DNA of 39,883 nt from Nostoc sp. NOS(2021) (GCF_017115025.1 NZ_JABXKM010000313.1:1-39883); one strand, 5' to 3'; positions 23,220-32,182 are shown, numbered from the stretch's first letter. Made by a program: numbers and translations. The notes: generated from the letters alone by a model not told the origin.

Positions 23220-24179
23220 TTATGAGTGTTGATCAACAAAGTTTGACAACCAGTTAAGCAGGTTTAATTTGTGTAAAATGATTTGGCGTGCTTCTGCGAT
23301 CGCATCTTTGGCAGCATACCAAGCATCAGGTGTAGCTGTCACTTCTTGGATGTAGGCAATACCTTTTTCATCTAAACTTGGCAACCGCAAAAAACTACCC
23401 GGTGGCAATAATTTATCAGCAGCTGGCCCACCATAGTAAATTGGCAGACACCAAGCAAGCAAACTATCCCAAAGTTTCTCACTCACATACCAATTATTAT
23501 CAGCATAATTTTCAATTGCCAGATTGTAATAGTATGGTGCCATGCCATACCACTTATTACCCAGTTCTCCCGACTTTTTCGCCCATTCTGGTAAGTTACG
23601 CCCATACAAATCAAACTTAATGCCACTAGATTGTAGTGACTGCAAAAAGTCTAAACGCTGGCGATGATTAACTGTGCGGCTAATTCCTGAAGTAATCCAA
23701 CTACATGGGGCAACCTTTTGGGGAGGTGGCATTTCATTTAAATCTTGAAATGAATTTGAGTGATACCAAATAGCAGGCATATAGTCGGGAGTCGGGGCAA
23801 AATCATCGGGGCCAGAAATGTAGCCGGAATACTTCTGTGCTTGTTGATAATTCTGATTAGTTATTTCTACAATTTCATCTAAAGGCGGTTCTCGTAGTAA
23901 ATAAATAATCCGCTCTTTACTCACACCACGCAATAGAGAATTAACATTTACTACTGGTTTTTGCTGGCGTTTGGGAAAACTATCTAACCAAGATTTTTGC
24001 GTCGATGCTTGGGGAAAATCAAATTGATACATCAGCATAAAATCTGGTTTTGCTGCTAGTGCCTGCATTTGTATATTGCCCCAAGTTCCAAATTGATGCG
24101 GGGTTTGTTGCCATAGCCAATCGGCTCTGGTTTCTAAACCTCGATAGCTGCTAATCATTCCTACAGTTTTAATAGTCAT
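23220..24179 (-). CDS. GT10 (fucosyltransferase-like) glycosyltransferase
   Basis: 319 residues. The C-terminal half carries the GT10 donor-site pattern: KFDLYGR (188-194), then YYYNLAIENYADNNWYVSEK (216-235) and LWDSLLAWCLPIYYGGP (236-252). This matches the alpha-1,3-fucosyltransferase motif with its conserved Glu-Asn and Ser/Thr-Glu-Lys and the following PIYYG. Family members are inverting enzymes using GDP-fucose or related donors. The N-terminal acceptor half is family-atypical and no membrane anchor is seen. It lies 31 bases after the GT4 gene. No Shine-Dalgarno is visible. The donor sugar cannot be read from sequence. Confidence 0.8.
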   Translation of the reverse strand: MTIKTVGMISSYRGLETRADWLWQQTPHQFGTWGNIQMQALAAKPDFMLMYQFDFPQASTQKSWLDSFPKRQQKPVVNVNSLLRGVSKERIIYLLREPPLDEIVEITNQNYQQAQKYSGYISGPDDFAPTPDYMPAIWYHSNSFQDLNEMPPPQKVAPCSWITSGISRTVNHRQRLDFLQSLQSSGIKFDLYGRNLPEWAKKSGELGNKWYGMAPYYYNLAIENYADNNWYVSEKLWDSLLAWCLPIYYGGPAADKLLPPGSFLRLPSLDEKGIAYIQEVTATPDAWYAAKDAIAEARQIILHKLNLLNWLSNFVDQHS

Positions 24180-24210
24180 TTTAGTTATTATTTGTCATGA
24201 GTGATTTTCC

Positions 24211-25434
24211 TTACACAATAAGTTGGGGCAGCAGAGATTCATCAACATAACTAAGAATTTTTGCCGCCCGATTTTCCCAAGAAAACTGCTTGACAAACTC
24301 GATACTATCTGGATAACCTTCTATCTTTCTGGGATGAGTTTCTAAAACCTGCTTTAAACTTTCGGCAAATTTGTTGGAGTTATCTGGCTCACACCAAGCA
24401 GCGATCGCTTGAGTATCTTGAAACTCAACTAATGATGGAATTTCTGTCGAGACAATGGGAGTTCCAGAGGCGAAGTAGTCAAACAGCTTTAAGGGAGATG
24501 TGAAAGTTGCCGCTTTTCCTGAACAATGAGGGTGAGCTAAAACATCGGCTGCTTGTAGCAAAGATGCTAACTCATTATGGAAGACATAGCCCAAAAATTT
24601 AATATTATAAATCTGCTTTTCTTTTACCAATTGCTGATAGAATTCGACTTCTGTTGGCTTACCACCTGCACAGGCAAATTGCACATTAGGCATTTCATTA
24701 GCCACATCAATTAGTACATCAATACCTTTAAATTGCTGTAATGCTCCCGCGTAAACTACCAATTTTTGGCTTTCGTCTCGCAATAGTTTTTGACGCCATT
24801 CTGCCGCTTTTTCTGGTTGTCTCTGCATAAACAAGCGATTAAAACCATTGTGCAGGTTAATTACTTTTTCTGGTGGCATCCCATTTTTAATCATGCTTTC
24901 GCGGATGGTGTCTACAACCGTGACAGCAATTTGCAATAGCGGATTTGTGACAATTTCTGGCTCAAATGGCTTGTCTTCGTGGTGGTGGTGTTCATAAATT
25001 GCGGGAACGCCATTTTTAATGGCAGCTTTTACAAAATTCCAGTTGCGACTGTGGACAAGTTTAGTAGTTGGAAGAATATGAAATGGTAAATAATACTTGC
25101 TCGCAATGGTGTTAGAGTCAGTAAATTTGCTCCGAAAATGGTCAATTGGCCAAGGCATCGGTAAGGGAGCAACTTTTAATTTGTCATGAAGGTTATAATA
25201 TTTAATAAGTTCTGTTGGTGTTTGTCTCGGTTGAAAAGGACGAGCTAGATTAGCTAGGTTAATCGCTTTTGCTCCTTTCTCAGGGTATACCAAAACTGTT
25301 GAGTATCCTAAGTTGGCAGCGCCATTAGCTGCATTTGTAGACTGCACTAGATGAGCTTCTGGCTGGGGTAACTCTTCACCAATAAAAAAAATGTAGTGTT
25401 TTTTTAAAGTAGGATCTTTCATAACTTTAGACAT
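24211..25434 (-). CDS. GT4-family glycosyltransferase
   Basis: 407 residues from ATG 25434, chosen because it overlaps the exporter stop (ATGTCTAA, 8 bases), a classic coupling arrangement; TTG 25449 would add five residues. GT-B fold features: an N-terminal domain with EEHHHHED-like acidic/histidine region (YEHHHHEDKPFEPE), the linker VINLHNGF, KLVVYAGALQQFKGIDVLIDVA, and the donor motif FTSPLKLFDYFASGTPIVSTEIPSL with the conserved E/D-x7-E type region. It is a retaining transferase acting at the cytoplasmic membrane in glycan assembly. The position next to the exporter suggests it works on the exported product. Confidence 0.85.
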   Translation of the reverse strand: MSKVMKDPTLKKHYIFFIGEELPQPEAHLVQSTNAANGAANLGYSTVLVYPEKGAKAINLANLARPFQPRQTPTELIKYYNLHDKLKVAPLPMPWPIDHFRSKFTDSNTIASKYYLPFHILPTTKLVHSRNWNFVKAAIKNGVPAIYEHHHHEDKPFEPEIVTNPLLQIAVTVVDTIRESMIKNGMPPEKVINLHNGFNRLFMQRQPEKAAEWRQKLLRDESQKLVVYAGALQQFKGIDVLIDVANEMPNVQFACAGGKPTEVEFYQQLVKEKQIYNIKFLGYVFHNELASLLQAADVLAHPHCSGKAATFTSPLKLFDYFASGTPIVSTEIPSLVEFQDTQAIAAWCEPDNSNKFAESLKQVLETHPRKIEGYPDSIEFVKQFSWENRAAKILSYVDESLLPQLIV

Positions 25435-27676
25435 TAATACTATTCTCAAATTTTTCTAAATTATCGAGCAGATATATAGCAGATTCATAACTTTCAGTAA
25501 TTAATCCATTTTGTTCTTCTACGGTGTATATCAAATTATCAGCTAGAGAGCGGAGAGAGCTAAGGATGAGGTTAAGATAAGTCCGAAACTCAACGGCGAG
25601 ATGATTAAAGGTTTGATAATGCTTACTGATAACATTTTGATTTTGGTCAGAAATTGAAAGAATCTGCCCCTTGATTTGTAAGTTAATAACATCCTCAAAA
25701 ACATCAATGGTGTTGAGAATTCTCCAAGCGGATTTATAAGAATCTTCAATTAATTCGTGCCGTTCTTGGGAATCGTCTACCAAATCATCTAGTAATAAAT
25801 GTAGGAACCCAATCATCGAGTTCAACTGCGTCCGAATTTCGTGAGAGATGCGGAGCAAGCTTTGATTGTGTTTGGTAGCAGTTTCAGGACGTTCTGCAAA
25901 TTGCATTGAGTACAAACGTAAGTAGTAACCACCCTTTTGTAAAAGTTCTTCATGGGTTCCCACCTCTACCACCTGCCCTTGATCTAACACGGCTATTTGA
26001 TTGGCTTTTTGGACTGTGGAAAGGCGGTGAGCAATTACTAGGGTAGTGCGATCGCGACTCAAATCATCGAGTGCAGCTTGTACTAAGCGTTCGGAAACGG
26101 TATCTAAAGCGCTGGTGGCTTCATCTAAAATCAGAATTTCGGGATTTTGGAGGAGGGCGCGGGCGATCGCTAATCTTTGCCTTTGTCCACCAGACAACAT
26201 CACACCGCGATCGCCAATCAAGCTGTCAAATTCCTGAGGCAATTTGCTAATAAACTCATAGGCATTTGCCCGCTTGGCCGCTGTAATAATTTCGTCCTCA
26301 GTAGCTTCTTGTCGCCCATAGGCGATGTTATTTCGCACCGAGTCATTAAAAAGAAAGGTATCTTGACTGACAATTCCCATTCGCTTTCGCAGGGATATCA
26401 CATCGAACTCCCGCAAATCGGTGCCGTCAATGGTAATACTGCCAGCGATCGGGTCATAGAATCTGGGCAAGAGGTCTGCCAAAGTGGATTTACCAGCACC
26501 AGAACCGCCTACCAACGCTAAAGTTGTGCCATGTGGTAAATATAAATTCACATCTTTGAGTACCAACTTCTCATGACCAGGGTAGGCAAAGCAAAGAGAA
26601 TTAAAAGACACTCCCTCTTGTAATTTTGTGTAGGGAAGCTTACCTTTGCCCATGAACGGCTTCTCGTGCAGGCTTAAAAACTCATTCGTCACATCCACAC
26701 TAGCCGCCATACTGGCAAAGTTGCTGCGAATAGTATTTAGCTGAGAAATCAATGGTAGCAATCGCAGTAGCACTAATAAATATGTCAGGAGTACGGTGGA
26801 AAGAGAAGAAACCTGATCAGCAAAGAAGGTTTTGCTCAAAAGTACAATCAGCAGTAAAGCTGTAATACCCATCACCTCACTCAGAGGTGTAATCACTTCC
26901 GAATTAACCTGAGATTGGAAATCTGCTAATTCGCGATCGCGAATTAATTTTTTAATCCGTTGATATTCTTTTTCTTCATTTCCCGTCGCCTTTACCAACC
27001 GAATTCCGTTTAGGGTTTCCAGTACAGAGATTGAGTATGCTCTAGACATCTCACTAAGCTGCTTCCCAAAATTTTTAGACCGGGAAATCGCATACTGATT
27101 TATTAACGTCACCAACGACAGCAAAAGCGTAGCAGCAATTGTCAACTGCCAAGAAATTGACAGCAATAAACCGACAAAAACTAAAATTGTGATTCCCAGG
27201 ATAACTAACTTGACTGTACTACCTATAGCACTTGCAGCCCGGCCAATTTCTCCACCAAGACTGTTGATTAAATCACCAACCTTCGTCTTGGCATAATAAT
27301 CTAGATCAATTTCTAGTAATAGCCTTAACCCGGTTTCGCGCATATCCGATGTTAGCTTTCGGGTTAAAGAACTCGATGCTAAGGAACTGGCATAAGTAGC
27401 TAAGTTCTTTAAAAGAATTGTGAATATAATCGCCCCAGCCATTACCCCTATACGGTAAGGCTCTGGAGTACTATCAAAGGGAGATATCAACCTTTTCAGG
27501 ATGGGAGGAGCTGTACTTAAATCTACTTCTTGCCCCACAATTTTTAAAACCACTGGCACAATTAAAGCTGTGCTGATCCCATTAAATAAAGCTCCAGAAA
27601 ATCCTAACAATATTGTCAGCAGAATCAAACCTGGATAGGGTTTAGCGAATCTTAGTAGTAGTTTTCTGGTAGACAT
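25427..27676 (-). CDS. ABC exporter (permease-ATPase half-transporter) with two C-terminal HisKA-like repeats
   Basis: 749 residues. Residues 1-325 are a six-helix exporter membrane domain. Residues 355-590 are the ATPase: Walker A GGSGAGKST (390-398), signature LSGGQ (494-498), Walker B ILILDE (Asp518, Glu519) and switch His550. This is MsbA/lipid-flippase-like architecture, and the half-transporter should act as a homodimer. The unusual part follows residue 600. Residues 606-665 (SLLRISHEIRTQLNSMIGFL and on) are a histidine-kinase dimerisation/phosphoacceptor-like helical pair with H-box His612. Residues 689-748 repeat it with a degenerate box (AVEFRT, Val695 replacing His), offset by 83 residues. 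No HATPase domain follows. The extension reaches the overlapping GT4 gene. The reading frame is continuous through the junction. Substrate is inferred to be a glycolipid or polysaccharide intermediate from context. Confidence 0.88.
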   Translation of the reverse strand: MSTRKLLLRFAKPYPGLILLTILLGFSGALFNGISTALIVPVVLKIVGQEVDLSTAPPILKRLISPFDSTPEPYRIGVMAGAIIFTILLKNLATYASSLASSSLTRKLTSDMRETGLRLLLEIDLDYYAKTKVGDLINSLGGEIGRAASAIGSTVKLVILGITILVFVGLLLSISWQLTIAATLLLSLVTLINQYAISRSKNFGKQLSEMSRAYSISVLETLNGIRLVKATGNEEKEYQRIKKLIRDRELADFQSQVNSEVITPLSEVMGITALLLIVLLSKTFFADQVSSLSTVLLTYLLVLLRLLPLISQLNTIRSNFASMAASVDVTNEFLSLHEKPFMGKGKLPYTKLQEGVSFNSLCFAYPGHEKLVLKDVNLYLPHGTTLALVGGSGAGKSTLADLLPRFYDPIAGSITIDGTDLREFDVISLRKRMGIVSQDTFLFNDSVRNNIAYGRQEATEDEIITAAKRANAYEFISKLPQEFDSLIGDRGVMLSGGQRQRLAIARALLQNPEILILDEATSALDTVSERLVQAALDDLSRDRTTLVIAHRLSTVQKANQIAVLDQGQVVEVGTHEELLQKGGYYLRLYSMQFAERPETATKHNQSLLRISHEIRTQLNSMIGFLHLLLDDLVDDSQERHELIEDSYKSAWRILNTIDVFEDVINLQIKGQILSISDQNQNVISKHYQTFNHLAVEFRTYLNLILSSLRSLADNLIYTVEEQNGLITESYESAIYLLDNLEKFENSINV

Positions 27677-27931
27677 TGGGTATTTTTATGCAACTTTTAC
27701 TTATTAATATTATTCACAAATTACTTGCCAAAGAAAGCTAATCATCAAATAAATCAAACTAAATAATCTTCATGTCTCAACTCCGTTAAAATATAGTTAC
27801 ACCGCGACAACACCAGCTTCTAGATATTTTGCCAGATAGAATAGCAGAACTGTTTTAGCACAATCAGAGGATGAAAATCTTTTTTTCAATGCCCAATACC
27901 CAATGCCCCATGCCCCATGCCCTATAAATAT
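27677..27931. other. Gap inside the glycan cluster with heptamer repeats
   Basis: 255 bases. CAATGCC/CCATGCC heptamers occupy 27887-27922, just after the stop of the upstream GT4 gene. The AT-rich remainder may hold an internal promoter for the exporter and the five genes after it. No gene is seen. Confidence 0.5.
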
Positions 27932-29098
27932 TCACAACCGAGCAATTACCGACTTAAGCACAGAAGCCATAGCCTCTATGCTATAGTGTTCCACACATCT
28001 TTCCCTGGCCTTGATACCTTGCTGGTTCGCTGACTCTAAATTCTGAAAAATCAATTGAATTTGTTCAGCAATCTGTTCAGGACAAGCAGGCTCGACTAAA
28101 TAACCAGTATCACCTAAAATTTTGGGAATATCTCCAACGCGCGTTGATAATACAGGTTTAGCCATTGCCATTCCATCTGTCAACTTCAGGGGAAATTGAG
28201 CGCGAGTTTCTGGGGTATCTCGCTGGGGAACGACTACAATGTGAGCCGCTGCGACCAAATCAGGCATAATATCACTGGGATACTTTGGTAATTTGATAAT
28301 CCAGCGTCCCCACTTTTGTTGAAGTTGCTGATCATAATCATCATAAGGACTGCCACCTACAATCACTAGTCTTAAGTCTGGCTGATTAATTTTATCGAGC
28401 GCTATAAGAACATCTTCTAGACCTTTATACGGTCTTGGCGCACCAGGAAACATTAAAATACGATATTCAGATAAACCATAACGGCTTCTACTAGACTCAG
28501 CATCATATTGAGTGGGGTCAAATAAAGAGGTATCCTTGCCATTGGGAACAAATGTACCGCCAAAACGTTGGTGCAAAAATTCAGTATGTACTGTAACTGC
28601 ATTAGCTTGATTTACCAAAGCTTCCATCCATTTCAAGTACAAAGGATGATTAGGTAATCTCAAAACACCGTCTTTTTTAAGTAAGTCTTTTGCTAGTTGT
28701 TTGAGTGTGGGACGATATTGCCATTCATCACCGCCATACCAGCTAAGTTCCCAATCATCAATGTCTAAAATTACTGCCCGGCGAGTGTATAGTTTCTTTA
28801 GAAGTGCAACTCCAAAACTTGCTGGTTGAGGCTTAATTGCATAAATAATATCTCCATCAATATGTTTTAAAATTTTCCCTACGGATTTAAAAAAGCTTGG
28901 ATAATTAGTACCTTCTACAGCATATACTTCAGAACCTAAGGGAATCGCTCCGTACAACTCATTACCAAATAAGAAGCCCAAAATTTCTACTTCGTATCCC
29001 AACTGAGTCAACGCTGCTTTTAACAAAGAAGCACGAATGAAACCATCATTAGTAGATAAATTCCAGACAAGCAACGATACCTTTAATCTATCTTTCAT
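27932..29098 (-). CDS. GT4-family glycosyltransferase (second)
   Basis: 388 residues with GT-B layout. N-terminal half: KVSLLVWNLSTNDGFIRASLL, ILDIDDWELSWYGGDEW. Hinge: GTFVPNGKDTSLFDP. Donor half: RILMFPGAPRPYKGLEDVLIAL, RLVIVGGSPYDDY, and the sugar-nucleotide motif PLKLTDGMAMAKPVLSTRVGDIPKIL. The protein is distinct from the other GT4 in the cluster. It follows the GT8-like gene by 29 bases and starts near the top of the operon. The acceptor and donor are unknown. Confidence 0.85.
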   Translation of the reverse strand: MKDRLKVSLLVWNLSTNDGFIRASLLKAALTQLGYEVEILGFLFGNELYGAIPLGSEVYAVEGTNYPSFFKSVGKILKHIDGDIIYAIKPQPASFGVALLKKLYTRRAVILDIDDWELSWYGGDEWQYRPTLKQLAKDLLKKDGVLRLPNHPLYLKWMEALVNQANAVTVHTEFLHQRFGGTFVPNGKDTSLFDPTQYDAESSRSRYGLSEYRILMFPGAPRPYKGLEDVLIALDKINQPDLRLVIVGGSPYDDYDQQLQQKWGRWIIKLPKYPSDIMPDLVAAAHIVVVPQRDTPETRAQFPLKLTDGMAMAKPVLSTRVGDIPKILGDTGYLVEPACPEQIAEQIQLIFQNLESANQQGIKARERCVEHYSIEAMASVLKSVIARL

Positions 29099-29127
29099 AA
29101 ATGCTAATTGACCTACTTATGAATGCA

Positions 29128-29970
29128 TCATTTTTTACGCCAGGGATTTGTAACTTGATTTGGTAAAAAAACTTGAGCGAATCTGTCAAAAGCCCTTGTA
29201 TATAAGGAACGAGTAATGTTTTTAGCATACTGAGGTCGATAAGGATAGGTACAGTGAAGAACTTTAATTTTATCTTGAATATCATAATCCTCTTCCCACT
29301 TACTAAGATAATTATAGGTAGGTGGTAGGATTTTTTTATGAGGGCGTACAGATGCGATCGCAGATGCAAAAGCCCCTTGGTCTTTTAAAAGTAATTTATC
29401 TTGGTTATTTTTGACAATCTCAAAATAAAGTTTAAATTCTTCAAAGAATACCTTCGTTACTTCTGTTTTCCGAAAAGCGATAAAACCACCATTATACTGC
29501 ACACTATCTGCTTGCAACGGTAACCCTACAGATTGCAGAATTGGCAAAACATTTGGTAAAAGGTCTTCTTGCTTTCCACGCAGTAAATTCGTAGCTTTCA
29601 GAATAGAAGGTTGCACATCTTCAGTTAACAGAAAATCATATTCATCCAAATACTCAAATACTTCGTTGATATCGGAAAGTAAGCAAATATCTGAATCTAA
29701 GTAAATCGTTTTATCAAATTCCGAGGCTGCATATAGAGCCAGTTTTGCTTGTCGTGATGCTAAAACAGTATTTTCATTTGCAGGAGCCGGCTTTAAAATG
29801 ACATTTTTGAAAGCCTTCAGAAAAGGATAGAGTACTGTTGGAACTTGGTCAATTAAAATAATGATTGGCTCTTGATGAAACTTTCTAATCGCCGCTAAAA
29901 AGTGAATGCAGTCTTGAAAAGAGTAAAGACCAGTTAGAATTGTAATAAATCCTCTAGTTTCTGTTGACAT
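29128..29970 (-). CDS. GT8-like glycosyltransferase
   Basis: 280 residues. It begins RGFITILTGLYSFQDCIHFLAAIRKFHQEPIIILID, a GT-A start, and has a DxD motif in YLDSDICLLSD (Asp92, Asp94). YNGGFIAFRK and LLKDQGAFASAI (the N-G-G-x-x and DQ acceptor or catalytic motifs of GT8-like enzymes) follow, then LHCTYPYRP. It is related in plan to, but not closely similar to, the three paralogs at the other end of the cluster. It is the first minus-strand gene of the cluster; the promoter should lie in 29971-30080. Confidence 0.78.
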   Translation of the reverse strand: MSTETRGFITILTGLYSFQDCIHFLAAIRKFHQEPIIILIDQVPTVLYPFLKAFKNVILKPAPANENTVLASRQAKLALYAASEFDKTIYLDSDICLLSDINEVFEYLDEYDFLLTEDVQPSILKATNLLRGKQEDLLPNVLPILQSVGLPLQADSVQYNGGFIAFRKTEVTKVFFEEFKLYFEIVKNNQDKLLLKDQGAFASAIASVRPHKKILPPTYNYLSKWEEDYDIQDKIKVLHCTYPYRPQYAKNITRSLYTRAFDRFAQVFLPNQVTNPWRKK

Positions 29971-30470
29971 AAATTAAATTAACAATTGTTGTTTAGTTTG
30001 GAAGTTAGATATTTATTTTCAGAAAATCTTACTCTAGTTTTAGTTATAGCCAAATCCAATAGAGTAGAGATAAGCAAATAGGACTTACGCACATTCTAAG
30101 AATTCTCGGCGCTATTGGCGTCTTGGCGTTCGATAAATTAAGCTTTTTAGCAATTTTTGCGTAAGTCCTGGCAAAATATGAACTTAACGATTTATTATTT
30201 TTAATAAAAAAAATAATAAAATAAATCTAACTTTGTATTTGTAGCTATTCCCAGAGAAATTTCACTGATAAATTCATCTGGAGTTGACTTATTTTCAGTA
30301 TAATTACCGTGTAAGCACGGTTGTATAATATCATAGTTAATATTCCACCATAGCGCTAATGAACAAAGTATAAAAAGTTGAGATAGCTTGTGCAGGTAGC
30401 ACTATTATTCACTGGAATGTAGGATTGCTACTCAATACCAAACATTTATGTTGTAAGGGAGGCAAAGGTA
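29971..30470. other. Divergent intergenic region between the glycan cluster and gloB
   Basis: 500 bases. It holds a small inverted-repeat element (30080-30169) and ACCGTG (30306-30311) / CACGGT (30316-30321), a short palindrome followed by TATAAT at 30324-30329 that could be an operator/promoter for gloB. No further gene is seen. Confidence 0.45.
30080..30169. mobile_element. MITE-like element, 12-bp perfect terminal inverted repeats
   Basis: AGGACTTACGCA (30080-30091) is exactly inverted at 30158-30169. The element is 90 bp and has no ORF. A lone half-site (TGCGTAAGTCCT) recurs near 37366. From memory, GGACTTACGCA-ended elements are frequent in Nostoc genomes. Confidence 0.7.
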
Positions 30471-31244
30471 ATGCAGGTAATCCGTCTGGAAGCACTCTCA
30501 GACAACTACATATTCTTGTTACACGACTACAAACAAAATATCGCCGCTGTTGTCGATCCAGCGGAGTCTCAACCAGTATTAAAGAAACTGGCAGAATTAA
30601 AAGCTGAGTTGGTAGCAATTTTCAACACGCACCACCATAACGATCATGTGGGTGGTAATAAGCAATTAATCGAACAATTCCCCCAACTGATAGTTTATGG
30701 AGGAGCCGAGGATCGTGGTAGAATTCCCGGACAGCAGGTGTTTTTGCAACAAGGCGATCGCGTCCAGTTTGCAGACCGCATAGCTGAAGTTATCTTCGTT
30801 CCCGGACATACCCGCGCTCACATCGTTTACTACTTTCCCCCCGAAAAAGCTGGTGAGACAGGCGATTTATTTTGCGGCGATACCTTATTTTCTGGCGGTT
30901 GCGGTCGCTTGTTTGAAGGAACACCGACCCAAATGGTGGACTCTTTAAGCAAACTGCGATCGCTACCCGATGATACACGCGTCTGGTGTGCCCACGAATA
31001 CACCTTAAAAAATCTGCAATTTGCCTTAACTGTGGATAGCGACAACGCCGACTTACAAAGACGCTTCAATGAAGTGAAAGCTTACCGTAGTCGAGGAGAA
31101 GCTACCATACCCTCGCTGCTGGGAGTGGAGAAGCGAACCAATCCCTTTTTACGTTGGGATCAGCCATCATTACAATCAACCGTTAAGAGTAGCGATGGAG
31201 TGCAAACCTTTGCGCGGATACGGGAAATGAGAAATAACTTTTAG
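30471..31244 (+). CDS. gloB: Hydroxyacylglutathione hydrolase (glyoxalase II)
   Basis: 257 residues, full length for the family. The metallo-beta-lactamase motif THHHNDH (53-59) binds the two metals; further ligands lie in [25 protein letters not shown] and [14 protein letters not shown]. The C-terminal helical domain ends RKR-like with [12 protein letters not shown], typical of GloB. The enzyme hydrolyses S-lactoylglutathione to lactate and glutathione, the last step of methylglyoxal detoxification. AGGGAGG lies 10 or so bases before ATG 30471. Heptamer arrays begin right after its stop. Confidence 0.93.
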   Translation: MQVIRLEALSDNYIFLLHDYKQNIAAVVDPAESQPVLKKLAELKAELVAIFNTHHHNDHVGGNKQLIEQFPQLIVYGGAEDRGRIPGQQVFLQQGDRVQFADRIAEVIFVPGHTRAHIVYYFPPEKAGETGDLFCGDTLFSGGCGRLFEGTPTQMVDSLSKLRSLPDDTRVWCAHEYTLKNLQFALTVDSDNADLQRRFNEVKAYRSRGEATIPSLLGVEKRTNPFLRWDQPSLQSTVKSSDGVQTFARIREMRNNF

Positions 31245-31246
31245 GT

Positions 31247-31274
31247 ATGGGGCATGGGGCATGGGGCATGGGGC
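31247..31274. repeat. Heptamer repeat ATGGGGC x 4
   Basis: Four perfect units start 2 bases after the gloB stop, then degenerate into ATTGGAC/ATTAGGC-type units up to about 31300. Confidence 0.85.
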
Positions 31275-31325
31275 ATTGGACATTAGGCATTGGGCATTGG
31301 AAAAGAGGAGGTAGGAGTTCTTCAA

Positions 31326-31367
31326 TTTTGAATTTTGAATTTTGAATTTTGAATTTTGAATTTTGAA
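31326..31367. repeat. Heptamer repeat TTTTGAA x 6
   Basis: Six perfect units followed by TTGATTTCTCCCCACTCCCC, the inverse of the array-plus-flank at 12066-12118. Together with 31247-31274 it fills most of the gloB to rplI gap. Confidence 0.88.
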
Positions 31368-31555
31368 TTGATTTCTCCCCACTCCCCGCATTCCTTGAAT
31401 TTTCTAGCGCTAATAGTTGCGATCGCACCCTTCCTTTCGCTAGGATCTGTAAGCTTTAGGGTATTAGGCCAAGAAGCTTGGAATACAGCAGTGACATTGT
31501 GAGCTATGCTGCCCAAACCCAAATTAATCAGATTTTACAGGAAAAACGAAAAACG

Positions 31556-32014
31556 ATGGCGAAACGTGTGCAGTTAGTTTTAAATCAGGATATCAGCAAG
31601 CTGGGAAAATCTGGCGACTTAGTGGAAGTAGCTCCTGGCTACGCTCGGAACTATCTGATTCCCCAGAAATTGGCAACTAATGCCACTCCTGGTATTCTCA
31701 AGCAAGTAGAACGCCGTCGCGAGCAAGAGCGTCAACGGCAATTAGAACTCAGACAACAAGCTCTTGAGCAAAAAGAATCTTTAGAAAAAGTTGGCAGCTT
31801 GACAATTGCCAAGCCAGTTGGTGAAAACGAAGCAATTTTCGGTACTATCACCACCCAAGATGTTGCAGATGCAATTAAGGCAGCTACCGGTCAAGAAATC
31901 GATCGGCGCGGTATTACTATCCCCGATATTAACCACCTTGGTACTTATCAAGCTGAAATTAAGCTGCATTCTGAAGTAGCGGCGCAAGTCGATATTCAAG
32001 TAGTCGCTAGCTAA
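31556..32014 (+). CDS. rplI: 50S ribosomal protein bL9
   Basis: 152 residues from ATG 31556. The reading frame is open 26 codons further upstream, but [40 protein letters not shown] is the standard bL9 N-terminus, so the upstream part is untranslated. The N-domain, the long charged connecting helix ([20 protein letters not shown]) and the C-domain ([39 protein letters not shown]) are all present. It binds 23S rRNA. It is followed after 168 bases by dnaB, an order common in bacteria. Confidence 0.95.
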   Translation: MAKRVQLVLNQDISKLGKSGDLVEVAPGYARNYLIPQKLATNATPGILKQVERRREQERQRQLELRQQALEQKESLEKVGSLTIAKPVGENEAIFGTITTQDVADAIKAATGQEIDRRGITIPDINHLGTYQAEIKLHSEVAAQVDIQVVAS

Positions 32015-32101
32015 CTCAGGAGGGGACGCGGAGATGAGGGGGATGAGGGGGATAAGGGAGCAAGGGAAGTAAAGGTGAATAATAACTCCTAACTCCTGTA
32101 C

Positions 32102-32153
32102 AGACGCGATTAATCGCGTCTCGAATCCTACACAGACGCGATTAATCGCGTCT
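32102..32153. repeat. Two copies of a 20-bp perfect palindrome
   Basis: AGACGCGATTAATCGCGTCT occurs at 32102-32121 and again at 32134-32153, 32 bases apart, each preceded by AC. Each can form a hairpin or bind a symmetric protein dimer. They lie 29 bases before the dnaB start. No T-run follows. Confidence 0.8.
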
Positions 32154-32182
32154 CTAGCAAAATATCAAAACTAAAATCGTTT

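Noticed and set aside
25427..25880. HisKA region as a separate gene fused by sequencing error
   Set aside because: The frame is open from the ATPase through both repeats without any rare junction, and the stop overlaps the next gene start as in a normal operon.
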